DNA from: Alphaproteobacteria bacterium
GTDB taxonomy: Bacteria; Pseudomonadota; Alphaproteobacteria; Acetobacterales; Acetobacteraceae
Direction: 5' to 3'
Length of the DNA stretch: 23,792 nt
NCBI GenBank assembly: GCA_026225015.1
Contig: JAMFRY010000244.1
Location: 1 to 23,792, forward strand
Made by a program: the position numbers and the translations under genes
The notes under the pieces: model-generated
Told to the model about the DNA's origin: nothing
What the model saw: only the letters and a program-made list of their open reading frames with translations
The model's database searches: none
Part shown: positions 15,714-23,093 of the stretch, piece after piece
Position numbering within the stretch: position 1 is the stretch's first letter
How the letters are laid out: each line of letters opens with the position of its first letter

Positions 15714-15727
15714 TTCACATAAGTGAA
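15714..15727. promoter_or_regulatory. TTCAC-N4-GTGAA dyad just before the ABC operon
   Basis: TTCAC (15714-15718) and GTGAA (15723-15727) form a perfect dyad about 17 bases before the chosen ABC start, directly upstream of its ribosome binding site. Its position would suit a repressor operator near the transcription start. No regulator gene is next to the operon, so this is speculative. Confidence 0.3.
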
Positions 15728-15859
15728 AGCCGAAACGCCGGAGCTCGCGGGGCTCGGAACGCCCTGTGGAGGTTAGATTTGCGCATGGCAACTGGCAACG
15801 CCTGACCGGTGAGTGCATTGCACAAACCGGCAGCTATAGAGGCGATAAGCGAGCCGTAG

Positions 15860-15884
15860 GGTGGGTGCTCTTTAGTACCCCACC
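15860..15884. repeat. REP-like hairpin (GTAGGGTGGG type)
   Basis: GGTGGG (15860-15865) pairs with CCCACC (15879-15884). After one bulged base, TGCT (15866-15869) pairs with AGTA (15874-15877) around the loop CTTT. The surrounding CGTAGGGTGGGTGC...CCCACCA resembles a common extragenic repeat family of proteobacteria. A role in transcript ending is possible but there is no following T tract. Confidence 0.4.
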
Positions 15885-16013
15885 ACTTTCATCCGCTTCA
15901 TCCTTCTGGTCTTTCACCAAACTGGCCAGTAACCTCGTCTGCGCCTCCCCAATGGGATGGATAGTGCGGAATAGGCAATAAGAACGCGCCCTTTTGAAAA
16001 AAACGGCACAATT

Positions 16014-16865
16014 TTATAAATTCAGATGCAGAAACTGATTGAAGGCGGATGGCGCGTAGTCGGCGAACGCCTCGCCATTCGCAAAGCCATGCCGGCGATA
16101 TAAGGCCAGCGCCGGCTCAAAGGCGAGGCCGCTGCCGGTCTCCAGGCTAAGCCTGGTAAACCCCTGCGCCGCGGCCTCGGCCATGATATGCGCAAGCAAT
16201 CGGCTGCCGAGACCTTTGCGTAAATATTGGGGATGCGTCCGCATCGATTTAAGTTCACCCACCCCGCCCCCGAGCGTCCGCAGCGCAGCCATGCCGGCGA
16301 TATTTTCCCCATCCCAGGCCGTCCAGAATTTCACATCCGGCTGCAGCAACCCGGAGACATCGAGCGCATAGACGCTGCCAGGCGGCGAGTTCTCATGCGC
16401 GCCCGCCAAATGCAGGGCGACCAGTTCGCGGGTAGCCTGCCCGGTCAGATCATCCTGCCGGATGCGATAAGCGCCGGCCGCCTCATGGCAGCAGACGCAG
16501 ATTTTATTGCCGTCGAGGTCGCGAAAATACGCACCATAATAATGTGCATGGTATTCCGGCCTAGCCCCCGGCGCGCCTTCATCCGCGCCGCCGGATTGCA
16601 GCGCCAGCGCGTGGCATCGCTCGACCGCCTCGTGGCTGCTGGCACTAAACGCGATCATCTGGCCGTTACCGGCACTCGCCGAATTCTGGTCGAAGGGCCG
16701 GCCAAGGATGAATAATGGCCGGACCGTTCCCGGTTTGCGCCACGCCGCCCATTGCCGCTCCGGTTCGGCGAATTTTTGCAGCAGGCCGAGCTGCGCCATG
16801 ATCGGCGTATAAAATTCCAGGGCGGCCGCAAAGTCGCTCGTTCCAACAAGCACGTGTGAAATCAT
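16014..16865 (-). CDS. VOC (glyoxalase-like) domain fused to a GNAT acetyltransferase
   Basis: A 283-residue two-domain fusion. Residues 1 to about 128 are a VOC/glyoxalase fold: an opening MISHVLVGTSDFAAALEFY, a central FILGRPF strand, and the closing YYGAYFRDLDGNKICVCCH, typical of the second half of a VOC module. Residues from about 133 are a GNAT acetyltransferase similar to the YsnE type. It has the AWDGENIAGMAAL and GELKSMRTHPQYLRKGLGSRLL segments, the latter carrying the acetyl-CoA-binding R-K-G-L-G-S loop, then RLSLETG and ALYRRHGF. The ATG at 16865 has CGGAG 5 bases upstream; a GTG two codons earlier abuts that site. It is the last gene after oxyR and an EthD-domain gene, with a 49-bp gap. 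The substrate is unknown; a combined detoxification or modification enzyme is only a guess. Confidence 0.85.
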   Translation of the reverse strand: MISHVLVGTSDFAAALEFYTPIMAQLGLLQKFAEPERQWAAWRKPGTVRPLFILGRPFDQNSASAGNGQMIAFSASSHEAVERCHALALQSGGADEGAPGARPEYHAHYYGAYFRDLDGNKICVCCHEAAGAYRIRQDDLTGQATRELVALHLAGAHENSPPGSVYALDVSGLLQPDVKFWTAWDGENIAGMAALRTLGGGVGELKSMRTHPQYLRKGLGSRLLAHIMAEAAAQGFTRLSLETGSGLAFEPALALYRRHGFANGEAFADYAPSAFNQFLHLNL

Positions 16866-16914
16866 GGCCACTCCGGATCGTTGCGCCTGCTTATGCTAGC
16901 GCATGACCCCTTCT

Positions 16915-17328
16915 CTAGTCGCCATATTTCACCGCCACGCTAGTGGCTTCGCCATTCGGACCCATCGGCGAATCATATTCAACCACGGAACAAACCGGGT
17001 TGGCATGGGAGGCAAACAGCCGTTCTTCATCTTTCATCGTATGCGGCTTGCGCTCAGGGCTGCTGATGATCCGCTGCGAATCCTCGAAATCCTCCCGGCT
17101 GTTCCACCATATTTCCATCAGGCAGTCATAGCCCGGATCATGCACCTCGCCGGTAATGGGGTTGATCTCGGGCTGGAGATAGCGCCGCACATAGCGCACC
17201 GCATTGGGTATGGCAGGCTTCAAGCCCATGCGCTTGGCCATGGTGGAATGTTGATTCTCGTAATACTCCATGAACGCCTCAAGCGTCATATCCGGGCGTT
17301 TTCTAAAAAAGCAGATCTGCTTGAACAA
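16915..17328 (-). CDS. EthD-domain protein (dimeric alpha-beta barrel)
   Basis: A 137-residue protein with one EthD-like ferredoxin-type alpha-beta-barrel domain. It begins FKQICFFRKRPDMTLEAFMEYYENQHS, the usual opening strand and helix with a conserved YW/YY and His, and continues with YVRRYL and the strand YDCLMEIWW. The family includes EthD of ethyl-ether degradation and other small oxidative or polyketide-processing proteins. The start is TTG at 17328: GGGAG lies about 8 bases upstream and no in-frame ATG occurs before residue 14. It starts 42 bases after the oxyR stop, with a perfect hairpin in between, and precedes the VOC-GNAT gene. The function is unassigned; oxidative-stress linkage through oxyR is inferred from position only. 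Confidence 0.8.
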   Translation of the reverse strand: MFKQICFFRKRPDMTLEAFMEYYENQHSTMAKRMGLKPAIPNAVRYVRRYLQPEINPITGEVHDPGYDCLMEIWWNSREDFEDSQRIISSPERKPHTMKDEERLFASHANPVCSVVEYDSPMGPNGEATSVAVKYGD

Positions 17329-17348
17329 TTGCCGCTCTCCCTATCTGG

Positions 17349-17367
17349 TAGGGCGGGCACCGCCCTA
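17349..17367 (-). promoter_or_regulatory. Intercistronic hairpin between oxyR and the EthD gene
   Basis: TAGGGCGG (17349-17356) and CCGCCCTA (17360-17367) form a perfect 8-bp stem with a 3-base loop in the 42-bp gap. No T tract follows on the minus strand, so it is more likely an attenuating or RNA-protecting element than a full terminator. Confidence 0.45.
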
Positions 17368-17370
17368 TGC

Positions 17371-18276
17371 CTAGCTGACGCTAGCGGCAGGCGCTATCAA
17401 TGGCCATAGCGCGCGGTATTCGCCGGCGCGTGGAGAATTCGGCCGCCAGGCGAGCGAAATCGTTCGCCAGCCGCCAGCGCCCTCGAGCGGCCGCAGCTCT
17501 ACCCCGGTTCCTGCCGTGATCCCGGCATCAACCGCCATGCGCGGCACCAACGTCACACCCAGCCCGCCGGCCACCATCTGGATCAGCGTGTGCAGCGAGG
17601 TGGCGGCGAAGTCGGCGGCGCGCACCGCATTCGGCCCGCAAACCGCCAGAACCTGGTCGCGCAGGCAATGCCCATCCTCCAGCAGCAGCAGGCGCTCCGC
17701 AGCCAAAGCCGCGGCCGGAATCACGCTGCGCTGCGCCAGCGGATGCTTGGCGGGTACCGCGGCGAGGAACTCATCGCGCATCACAGCCAGTGTTTCCACG
17801 CCGGCGCAGGCGCAGGGCTCGGCCAGCAGCAGCACATCCAACTGCCCCGCCTCAAGCTGATCGAGCAGATGCCCGGTCTGGTCTTCGCGCAGGAACAGCC
17901 GCAGCGCCGGGTAATGCGCGCGCAGTTCCGGCATCAGCCGCGGCAGCAAAAACGGCCCGATGGTTGGAATAATCCCCAGCCGCAGCGGGCCGGACATCGG
18001 CCCCCGCGCCGCATCGGCCGCCTCCACCAACTGGCTCAAAGCCGACAGCGCCTGCCGCGCCTTGGCCACCAGCTCCATGCCCAACGGGGTGAACACCACA
18101 TGCTTGCCCGCGGAGCGGTCCAGAATATCCGCCTTTAATTGCCGCTCCAGCACCAGCATACCGGCCGAAAGGGTGGATTGCGAAACCGCGCAGGAAGCGG
18201 CGGCACGGCCAAAATGGCCGGTCTCGGCCAAGGACACCAGGTAGCGAAGCTGTTGCGGCGTAGGCATTGGTGTCAT
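17371..18276 (-). CDS. oxyR: OxyR-type LysR-family peroxide sensor
   Basis: A 301-residue LysR-family regulator that matches OxyR closely. The N-terminal helix-turn-helix (about residues 5-65) reads QQLRYLVSLAETGHFGRAAA, followed by the LysR linker helix and the substrate-binding-like domain from about residue 96. The redox pair is present with the OxyR spacing: Cys204 and Cys213 in LEDGHCLRDQVLAVC, nine residues apart, as Cys199/Cys208 of E. coli OxyR. ATSLHTLIQMVAGGLGVTLVP also follows the OxyR pattern. A second in-frame ATG (18267) is a possible start; no strong ribosome site separates them. No katG or ahpC gene is next to it. It heads a minus-strand run with the EthD and VOC-GNAT genes. 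Confidence 0.9.
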   Translation of the reverse strand: MTPMPTPQQLRYLVSLAETGHFGRAAASCAVSQSTLSAGMLVLERQLKADILDRSAGKHVVFTPLGMELVAKARQALSALSQLVEAADAARGPMSGPLRLGIIPTIGPFLLPRLMPELRAHYPALRLFLREDQTGHLLDQLEAGQLDVLLLAEPCACAGVETLAVMRDEFLAAVPAKHPLAQRSVIPAAALAAERLLLLEDGHCLRDQVLAVCGPNAVRAADFAATSLHTLIQMVAGGLGVTLVPRMAVDAGITAGTGVELRPLEGAGGWRTISLAWRPNSPRAGEYRALWPLIAPAASVS

Positions 18277-18342
18277 CGGAATTCTCGATCAAGTAGACCA
18301 GAATTATTCAATGTCACGATTTCTTTGGGGCGTACATAGTGT

Positions 18343-18365
18343 GGTCCCCGCAAACGCGTGGAACC
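18343..18365. repeat. Imperfect REP-like palindrome upstream of oxyR
   Basis: GGTCCCCGC (18343-18351) pairs imperfectly with GCGTGGAACC (18356-18365) around AAAC, with one mismatch and one bulge. It lies in the 172-bp gap between the GGDEF gene and oxyR and resembles a decayed extragenic repeat. No convincing promoter for oxyR could be picked in this gap. Confidence 0.3.
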
Positions 18366-18448
18366 CGCTATTCTCGCCATTTGCCGTGACAACCGCCTTG
18401 CACGTCCGGCCTACGCCCTTCCGCGGATGTCGTTCGAGGCTTTCAGGC

Positions 18449-19429
18449 TCACTCGGCGGTGGTGATCACTTCCTCCGCCCCTACCCCTGTATGCGTGAGA
18501 TGGGATAGCAGGGTGACATAAGTCTGGTAGAAACTCCCCGGTGTCAGTTTCGCGTCGTGCATTGCGGCATCGGCCTGTTTCATCAGGGCTTTGGTGGTAA
18601 TTTCCTGGCCCGGCGCGCAGGTGGCGATGCCGATGCTGATATTGACGCTGATTTCGCGCTCATGGAAAGTAAAAGGCGAGGCCAGCAGGGCGATGACTTT
18701 TCTGGCGATAACCTCGGCCGCATTTGGGTCAGCCAGATCCTCGGCCAGGATGGCGAAATCGTCGCCGCAGAGCCGGGCAATGGTGTCGTAGGGCCGGAAG
18801 GCGGATTTCAGCCGGTCTGCAAATTGCCGCAGCAGATCGTCTCCGCCGGAATGGCCAAGCGCGTCGTTGACCGCTTTGAAGCCGTCCAGGTCAAGATAAA
18901 GCACGGCGAATGTGCGGTCGTTGCGTTTCATTCTGGCTTTGGCCATGTCCAGCCGGCTTTCGAATAGCGTGGGGTTCGCCAATCCGGTCAGCGGGTCGTA
19001 ATTTGCCCGCATGATCAGGATGCCCTCGAATTGCTTGCGCAAAATCGCGTACTGGATGGCGCGTCTCAGCAAATGCCCATCCAGGCCATCCTTCAACAAA
19101 TAGTCCTGGGCGCCGCTGCGGATGGCATCGAATGCGAAGCGTTCCTCCTGATTGCCGGTCAAAAAGACGATGGGCAGGTCGGGCGCGAAATTATGCAGCC
19201 TGTGCATGCCGGAAAAACCGTCAACATCGGGCAGCGTACGGTCAAGCAAGGCAATGTCGAAGCTTTGCACCGCCAGCAGTTGAAGGGCCGCTTCCAGTGT
19301 TACGGCCACTTCGAGGATAAAAGCTTCGGGCATGGCCGAATCGAGGACCCGTTTTACCAGCCGAACGTCACCCACCGAGTCTTCGATGAGCAGGATACGC
19401 AGCTGGTCCGTGGTGGAGGTGATACGCAA
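18449..19429 (-). CDS. Response-regulator receiver-GGDEF protein (atypical CGDDF motif)
   Basis: A 326-residue protein with an N-terminal receiver domain (about residues 10-130) and a GGDEF domain (about 145-310). The receiver is complete: acidic pair Glu16/Asp17 in LLIEDS, phospho-acceptor Asp63 in LLDRTLPDVDG, Thr in VFLTGN and Lys in DYLLKDG. The GGDEF domain opens with DPLTGLANPTLFESRL, but the catalytic motif is CGDDF (221-225) instead of GGDEF. An RxxD inhibitory site (RPYD, 212-215) is exactly five residues before it. The protein would be a phosphorylation-gated diguanylate cyclase, or, if the motif is inactive, a c-di-GMP-binding effector. The TTG at 19429 is chosen because AGGAG lies 6 bases before it; another TTG at 19459 is possible. 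No histidine kinase is adjacent. Confidence 0.87.
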   Translation of the reverse strand: MRITSTTDQLRILLIEDSVGDVRLVKRVLDSAMPEAFILEVAVTLEAALQLLAVQSFDIALLDRTLPDVDGFSGMHRLHNFAPDLPIVFLTGNQEERFAFDAIRSGAQDYLLKDGLDGHLLRRAIQYAILRKQFEGILIMRANYDPLTGLANPTLFESRLDMAKARMKRNDRTFAVLYLDLDGFKAVNDALGHSGGDDLLRQFADRLKSAFRPYDTIARLCGDDFAILAEDLADPNAAEVIARKVIALLASPFTFHEREISVNISIGIATCAPGQEITTKALMKQADAAMHDAKLTPGSFYQTYVTLLSHLTHTGVGAEEVITTAE

Positions 19430-19891
19430 GGATAGCTCCTGAATGCGGAGGCGATTCAACTTAAGCGATCCTGAGTATGGAGGCGGAGGGTTAAGAAAGT
19501 GTTACTCGAAGCCAGATTCCAAACGAATACAACCGGAGATCAGGGTCTTTTTTGTGACCACGTCTAAAAAACTTACAATTTCTTCAAAAATACTACCTGT
19601 GATTGGTGGAAAAGGAAATTCCGTTAACCTTATATCAACCCATGTTGCTCATACTCGCGGCCATGATTGTAGGCTCCTCCCTCACAGCTTTTTCGCTGCC
19701 GATCGGCTCGCCCTCGGCCTCCCCGCTGTCCAGCCTTAAGCTGACACCGCAAAAGCCCAGTAACGATGCGCCGTTTTCGGCCCCTTCGCTGCCCTCGCAG
19801 GGCATTGAGCCTGGAAGGGCCCTGCAACGCGGGTCACTGTTGAACCTGTCGGTCTGACCAGCCGTCATGCTTTTTGACCGTCGGGTTAGGG
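19430..19891. other. Gap containing an AT-rich segment and a possible small ORF
   Basis: This 462-bp gap separates the GGDEF gene (minus, starting leftwards) from the LLM oxidoreductase (minus, ending here). The first half, about 19490-19640, is clearly more AT-rich than its surroundings, with several A and T runs, and must include the promoter of the GGDEF gene. I could not fix its hexamers. The second half holds a small plus-strand frame described separately. Confidence 0.5.
19603..19857 (+). CDS. Possible small exported or membrane protein, unrecognised
   Basis: A frame of up to 84 codons from a GTG, or 72 from the ATG at 19639. From the ATG it would begin with a hydrophobic stretch (MLLILAAMIVGSSLTAFSLP), like a signal peptide or membrane anchor, followed by a Ser/Pro-rich tail. 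Third positions are mostly G or C after codon 15, as in real genes here. Neither start has a well-placed ribosome binding site, and I recognise no family. It could be a small envelope protein or chance. Confidence 0.25.
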   Translation: MVEKEIPLTLYQPMLLILAAMIVGSSLTAFSLPIGSPSASPLSSLKLTPQKPSNDAPFSAPSLPSQGIEPGRALQRGSLLNLSV

Positions 19892-20797
19892 TCAGATTTT
19901 GGCGATGATTTCCTCGCCCACCGCCTGAGCATCCTCGCACCATTCGGCAATATCGCGACCTTGTACGGAGACTCCCGCGGCAGTTACGCCAAGCGCGCGA
20001 TAGTGGCCGATGCGATCGACAATCTCCGCTGCTGAAATATTCTCACCTGGCCTGGTAACGCTTCCGAGCACGACTTCCGGCGGTTCGGCGCGGCCGGTTT
20101 TTTCGCAATATTCCCGCATATAGGCAATCCCAGCGCGCAGATCGTCTTCGCCGGCCATCGCGCTGGTGCGGGTAGTGCCGGTATCCAGGCCGGTGGTGAA
20201 GAACGGGTTCCAGCCATCGCCCAGCTCCACCGCGCGGCGGATGGCGCGCCGGGAATTTCCCCCAACGTAAAGCGGGATGCGGCTTTGCTTAGGCCCCGGC
20301 AGGATGCGGTTGCCAAACGCTTTGTAGCCAGTGCCGTCGAAGGTAAATTCCTCGCCGGTGAGGGAGACCCGCAAGGCGCGCATATATTCGTCCATCAGCT
20401 CATTGCGCTGCTCGAAATCGACGCCCAGCGCACGGTATTCACCCTTCAAATAGCCGGCGCCGAAACTCAGTATCACGCGCCCGCCGGAGAAATGGTCCAG
20501 CGTAGCGACATCGCGCGCGGTGATGAAGGGATTGCGATAGGGCAGAACCAGAATACCGGTTTGCAGACATAGCTTGGTTGTGGCCGCCGCCAGCAGGGCC
20601 AGCATGACAAAAGGCGCCTGCGCGTGATGGCCGCCGGAATCCAGCCAGCGGCCGGTAGGCACTGGATGGTCCGTGACCAGACCGGCATGGAACCCGGCTT
20701 TTTCCACCGCTCGGCCCACTTCCCGAACCGCTTCCAGGGTCGCGAAACCCTCCTCCGGGCCGATACGGTCGAATGGGAGCGGAATATTGATCTTCAT
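19892..20797 (-). CDS. LLM-class flavin-dependent oxidoreductase (F420-type subgroup)
   Basis: A 301-residue TIM-barrel protein of the luciferase-like monooxygenase superfamily, closest in pattern to the set annotated as probable F420-dependent oxidoreductases. Landmarks are the first strand MKINIPLPFD, AVEKAGFHAGLVTDHPVP, LQTGILVLPYRNPF, the FSGGRVILSFGAGYLKGEYRAL block, RIPLYVGGNSRRAIRRAVELGDGW and a C-terminal barrel helix. The ATG at 20797 has AGGAG 7 bases upstream; the frame is open further back, but that part lacks family features. It lies 113 bp after an AraC-family gene on the same strand, which may control it. Whether the cofactor is F420 or FMN cannot be decided from sequence alone; no F420 biosynthesis gene is in the window. 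Confidence 0.85.
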   Translation of the reverse strand: MKINIPLPFDRIGPEEGFATLEAVREVGRAVEKAGFHAGLVTDHPVPTGRWLDSGGHHAQAPFVMLALLAAATTKLCLQTGILVLPYRNPFITARDVATLDHFSGGRVILSFGAGYLKGEYRALGVDFEQRNELMDEYMRALRVSLTGEEFTFDGTGYKAFGNRILPGPKQSRIPLYVGGNSRRAIRRAVELGDGWNPFFTTGLDTGTTRTSAMAGEDDLRAGIAYMREYCEKTGRAEPPEVVLGSVTRPGENISAAEIVDRIGHYRALGVTAAGVSVQGRDIAEWCEDAQAVGEEIIAKI

Positions 20798-20910
20798 GGA
20801 CTGGCTCCTGGGGCGCGTGCAAATCAAAGGCGCGAGGACGCGGCGGGTCAAGCGAACCGGAGCAAAATGCGTCCGTTTGGCATCGCTATGGCTGCACGGC
20901 CTATGCCGCC

Positions 20911-21774
20911 TTAGTGCGGCTGGGCGCGCTGGCGGAATTCGCGCGGCGAACAACCGGTTGCGCGGCGGAAGGCGGCGGAGAAATTGGTGGGCGCGGTGAA
21001 GCCGCAAGCCGCGGCGGTTGCCTTGATGCTCTGCCCGGCGCTGAGCATTCCGCGTGCGCGTTCAAGACGCGATAGTGCGATCTGTTCGGCAAGCGACATG
21101 CCGCGGCTGGCCCGAAAGGCGCGGGTGAGATGGCGGATGGAAAGGCCGGTGAGCCGGGCAAGCAAACCGAGATTGGCGGTGCCGGGATCGTGAGCCAGCG
21201 CGTCATCGATCAGACGCAGGCGCCAAGGCGGCAGCCCGCCGACGCGCGGCGTGTTATCGATGCCGCCGAAATAGCGGATCAGTTCGATGCCAATCTGCGC
21301 GGCGATGGATTCGATCATGACCTCGCTGCCGAATGCTGGTTCCTGCAGTTCGCCGGCGATGCGGAACAAGTGGCGGCGGATTTCGCCATGCTTGATGTCC
21401 AGGCTGCCGGCCAGGCGGGTTTTGGTCCAGTCGAAGTTGGATTGAAGCCAGTTTGCCGCGCGCACGGGGTCGAAATTGCAGGTGACGGATTTATGCCTGT
21501 GGCAATCGCTGCGGGCATGCAGGCGCAATTCCGCCGGCGCCAAGAACAGCTCGCCAATCGGCTCGAAACGGTGCGGGCCCCAGCAATCCGGAAAACAGCC
21601 AAAGGCGTTGCGCGGCGCCGGGCTGAGTGCGAGTTGTAAATGGTGACGCTGGCCGATCCCGATGCCGTCGATCGGGTCCGGGAACACCTCGTTGATCAGC
21701 GCGACTTCGCCGAGATCGACGCTAAGCTGCGCCTCGACAATGCGGTTGCCGCCGCTACGGTTGAGTTGCGGCAT
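20911..21774 (-). CDS. AraC-family transcriptional regulator
   Basis: A 287-residue regulator with an N-terminal ligand/dimerisation region (about residues 1-165, unrecognised beyond a cupin-like opening) and a C-terminal double helix-turn-helix (about 185-285). The AraC signature is visible in LARLTGLSIRHLTRAFRAS, GMSLAEQIALSRLERAR, then IKATAAACGFTAPTNFSAAF and the closing RRATGCSPREFR. The ATG follows a GGGGGTGAGG stretch. It is divergent from the sulfotransferase gene across 160 bp and upstream of the LLM oxidoreductase on the same strand, so it probably controls one or both. Its effector is unknown. Confidence 0.9.
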   Translation of the reverse strand: MPQLNRSGGNRIVEAQLSVDLGEVALINEVFPDPIDGIGIGQRHHLQLALSPAPRNAFGCFPDCWGPHRFEPIGELFLAPAELRLHARSDCHRHKSVTCNFDPVRAANWLQSNFDWTKTRLAGSLDIKHGEIRRHLFRIAGELQEPAFGSEVMIESIAAQIGIELIRYFGGIDNTPRVGGLPPWRLRLIDDALAHDPGTANLGLLARLTGLSIRHLTRAFRASRGMSLAEQIALSRLERARGMLSAGQSIKATAAACGFTAPTNFSAAFRRATGCSPREFRQRAQPH

Positions 21775-21934
21775 TCCTCACCCCCTGTTTTTATGGCTAC
21801 ATCGACTATGCCGGGAGATCACGGCCCTACGCAATAGCTTTGGCTGAATGGCAGGGCCCTGGCCGATTGCAGCACTTTCCCGCCGGCACTAGGCTTTCTC
21901 GAAGCTATTTAAGGGGAGGTGAAAGCTGGACCGG
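21775..21934. promoter_or_regulatory. Divergent control region, AraC gene/sulfotransferase
   Basis: This 160-bp gap must hold both promoters. A perfect 10-base palindrome CAGGGCCCTG (21852-21861) lies inside a longer weak dyad GCAAT...ATTGC (21831-21870). GGGGAGG for the sulfotransferase is at 21913-21919. I could not pick promoter hexamers with confidence. Confidence 0.35.
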
Positions 21935-23080
21935 ATGTCGCAATTGCTGGATCGCGCCAAGCGGCAAACCGGGCTGGATGATTTCGGGTGCCCAGGTTTT
22001 CGCGAAGGGCTGCACGTTCTGGTCAATGCGCTGGAGCGCGAAGCGCGGCTGAACGAGACCGGAAGGATGGCCATGGATGCGCAAATCACCGATTTGCTGA
22101 GCAGCCGGCTGCAAGTGGAAGATTGGTACCGGCGGCATCCGGAGATCGAGGAACAACAGATCGAGGCGCCGGTCATCGGGCTTGGGCTGCCACGCACCGG
22201 TTCTTCGGCTTTGGCATGCATGTTGGGTGCAGACCCAGCCTATCGCAGCCTACGCAATTGGGAGGGGATGTGGCCCTGCCCGCCGCCCGACCCGGCGCAC
22301 TACGACACCGACCCGCGAATTGCCAAAGCGCAGGCCGCGATGGACATCCGGGCCAAACGCTTTCCGCGCATGACGGCGATGCTGCCGAGCACCGCGACGT
22401 CACCCACCGAATGCCAGCTCTTCATGGGCTACGACTTCAAATCGCAGCTTTTCCAGGCTTTTGCGGATATGCCGAGCTATGTGGAATGGCTGGTGCACAA
22501 GGCGGACTTGGTGCCGACCTATGCCTATGTCAAACGGGTCTTGAAGCTACTGCAATGGCGCTGGCCCAAAATGAGCTGGCGGCTGAAGAACCCCTCGCAC
22601 AGCATGTTTATCGTGGCACTTGACAAGGTGTTTCCCGACGCGCGCTTCGTGATGACGCATCGCGACGTGATGAACGTGATCCCATCGGTTGCCGATGTTT
22701 ATCTGGAACTGCGCAAGGCGTTCAGCGACGATGTCGACCTGCGCGCCATCGGCGCCGGCACCAGCGATTTCTGGGCGCTTGCGATGCAGCGTATGATCGC
22801 GTTTCGAGATGCCGGCGCGCAGAGCCGGTTTTTTGATATCTATTTTGCACCGTTTCAAAAGGATCCTTATCCCAGCATCGAAGCCCTCTATGCATTTCTG
22901 GGGACAACGCTCTCGGATGAAGCGCGGGCCGGAATGGAAACGTGGCGGCGGAGCGGGCCGCCGGCAGATCGGGCGTATACGCGCACCGATCCGACGGCGT
23001 TCGGCCTGAACCTGGATGCTTTGCGCGAACGGTTTCGGTTCTATTCGAAACGCTTTGGCGTGGAGGCCGCAAAATGTTGA
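21935..23080 (+). CDS. Sulfotransferase-family protein (PAPS-dependent)
   Basis: A 381-residue member of the bacterial sulfotransferase family that moves a sulfuryl group from PAPS to a hydroxylated acceptor. The 5'-phosphosulfate loop is GLGLPRTGSSAL (PRTGSSAL at 86-93), and the 3'-phosphate motif is FVMTHRDVMNVIPS (His242-Arg243-Asp244). The N terminus (QTGLDDFG, FREGLHVLVNALEREARLN) is typical of long bacterial and mycobacterial members often found with lipid- or steroid-catabolism genes. The start is uncertain: the ATG is 15 bases from the strong GGGGAGG, while an in-frame CTG at 21926 is 6 bases from it. The next gene starts 13 bases downstream. The acceptor is unknown. Confidence 0.88.
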   Translation: MSQLLDRAKRQTGLDDFGCPGFREGLHVLVNALEREARLNETGRMAMDAQITDLLSSRLQVEDWYRRHPEIEEQQIEAPVIGLGLPRTGSSALACMLGADPAYRSLRNWEGMWPCPPPDPAHYDTDPRIAKAQAAMDIRAKRFPRMTAMLPSTATSPTECQLFMGYDFKSQLFQAFADMPSYVEWLVHKADLVPTYAYVKRVLKLLQWRWPKMSWRLKNPSHSMFIVALDKVFPDARFVMTHRDVMNVIPSVADVYLELRKAFSDDVDLRAIGAGTSDFWALAMQRMIAFRDAGAQSRFFDIYFAPFQKDPYPSIEALYAFLGTTLSDEARAGMETWRRSGPPADRAYTRTDPTAFGLNLDALRERFRFYSKRFGVEAAKC

Positions 23081-23093
23081 ACAGGAGAATGCA

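Larger units (their letters stand above)
15698..16013. other. Gap upstream of the ABC operon: dyad and REP-like hairpin, no gene
   Basis: These 316 bases contain the 5' region of the ABC genes and the 3' side of the VOC-GNAT gene. Besides the dyad at 15714-15727 and the hairpin at 15860-15884 there is a T-rich run, read on the minus strand, at about 15994-16000 without a GC-rich stem. Short open frames (15766-15981 and others) show no recognisable protein. Confidence 0.5.

Noticed and set aside
20798..21007. N-terminal extension of the LLM oxidoreductase
   Set aside because: It runs into the AraC gene, has no family features, and AGGAG points to the ATG at 20797.
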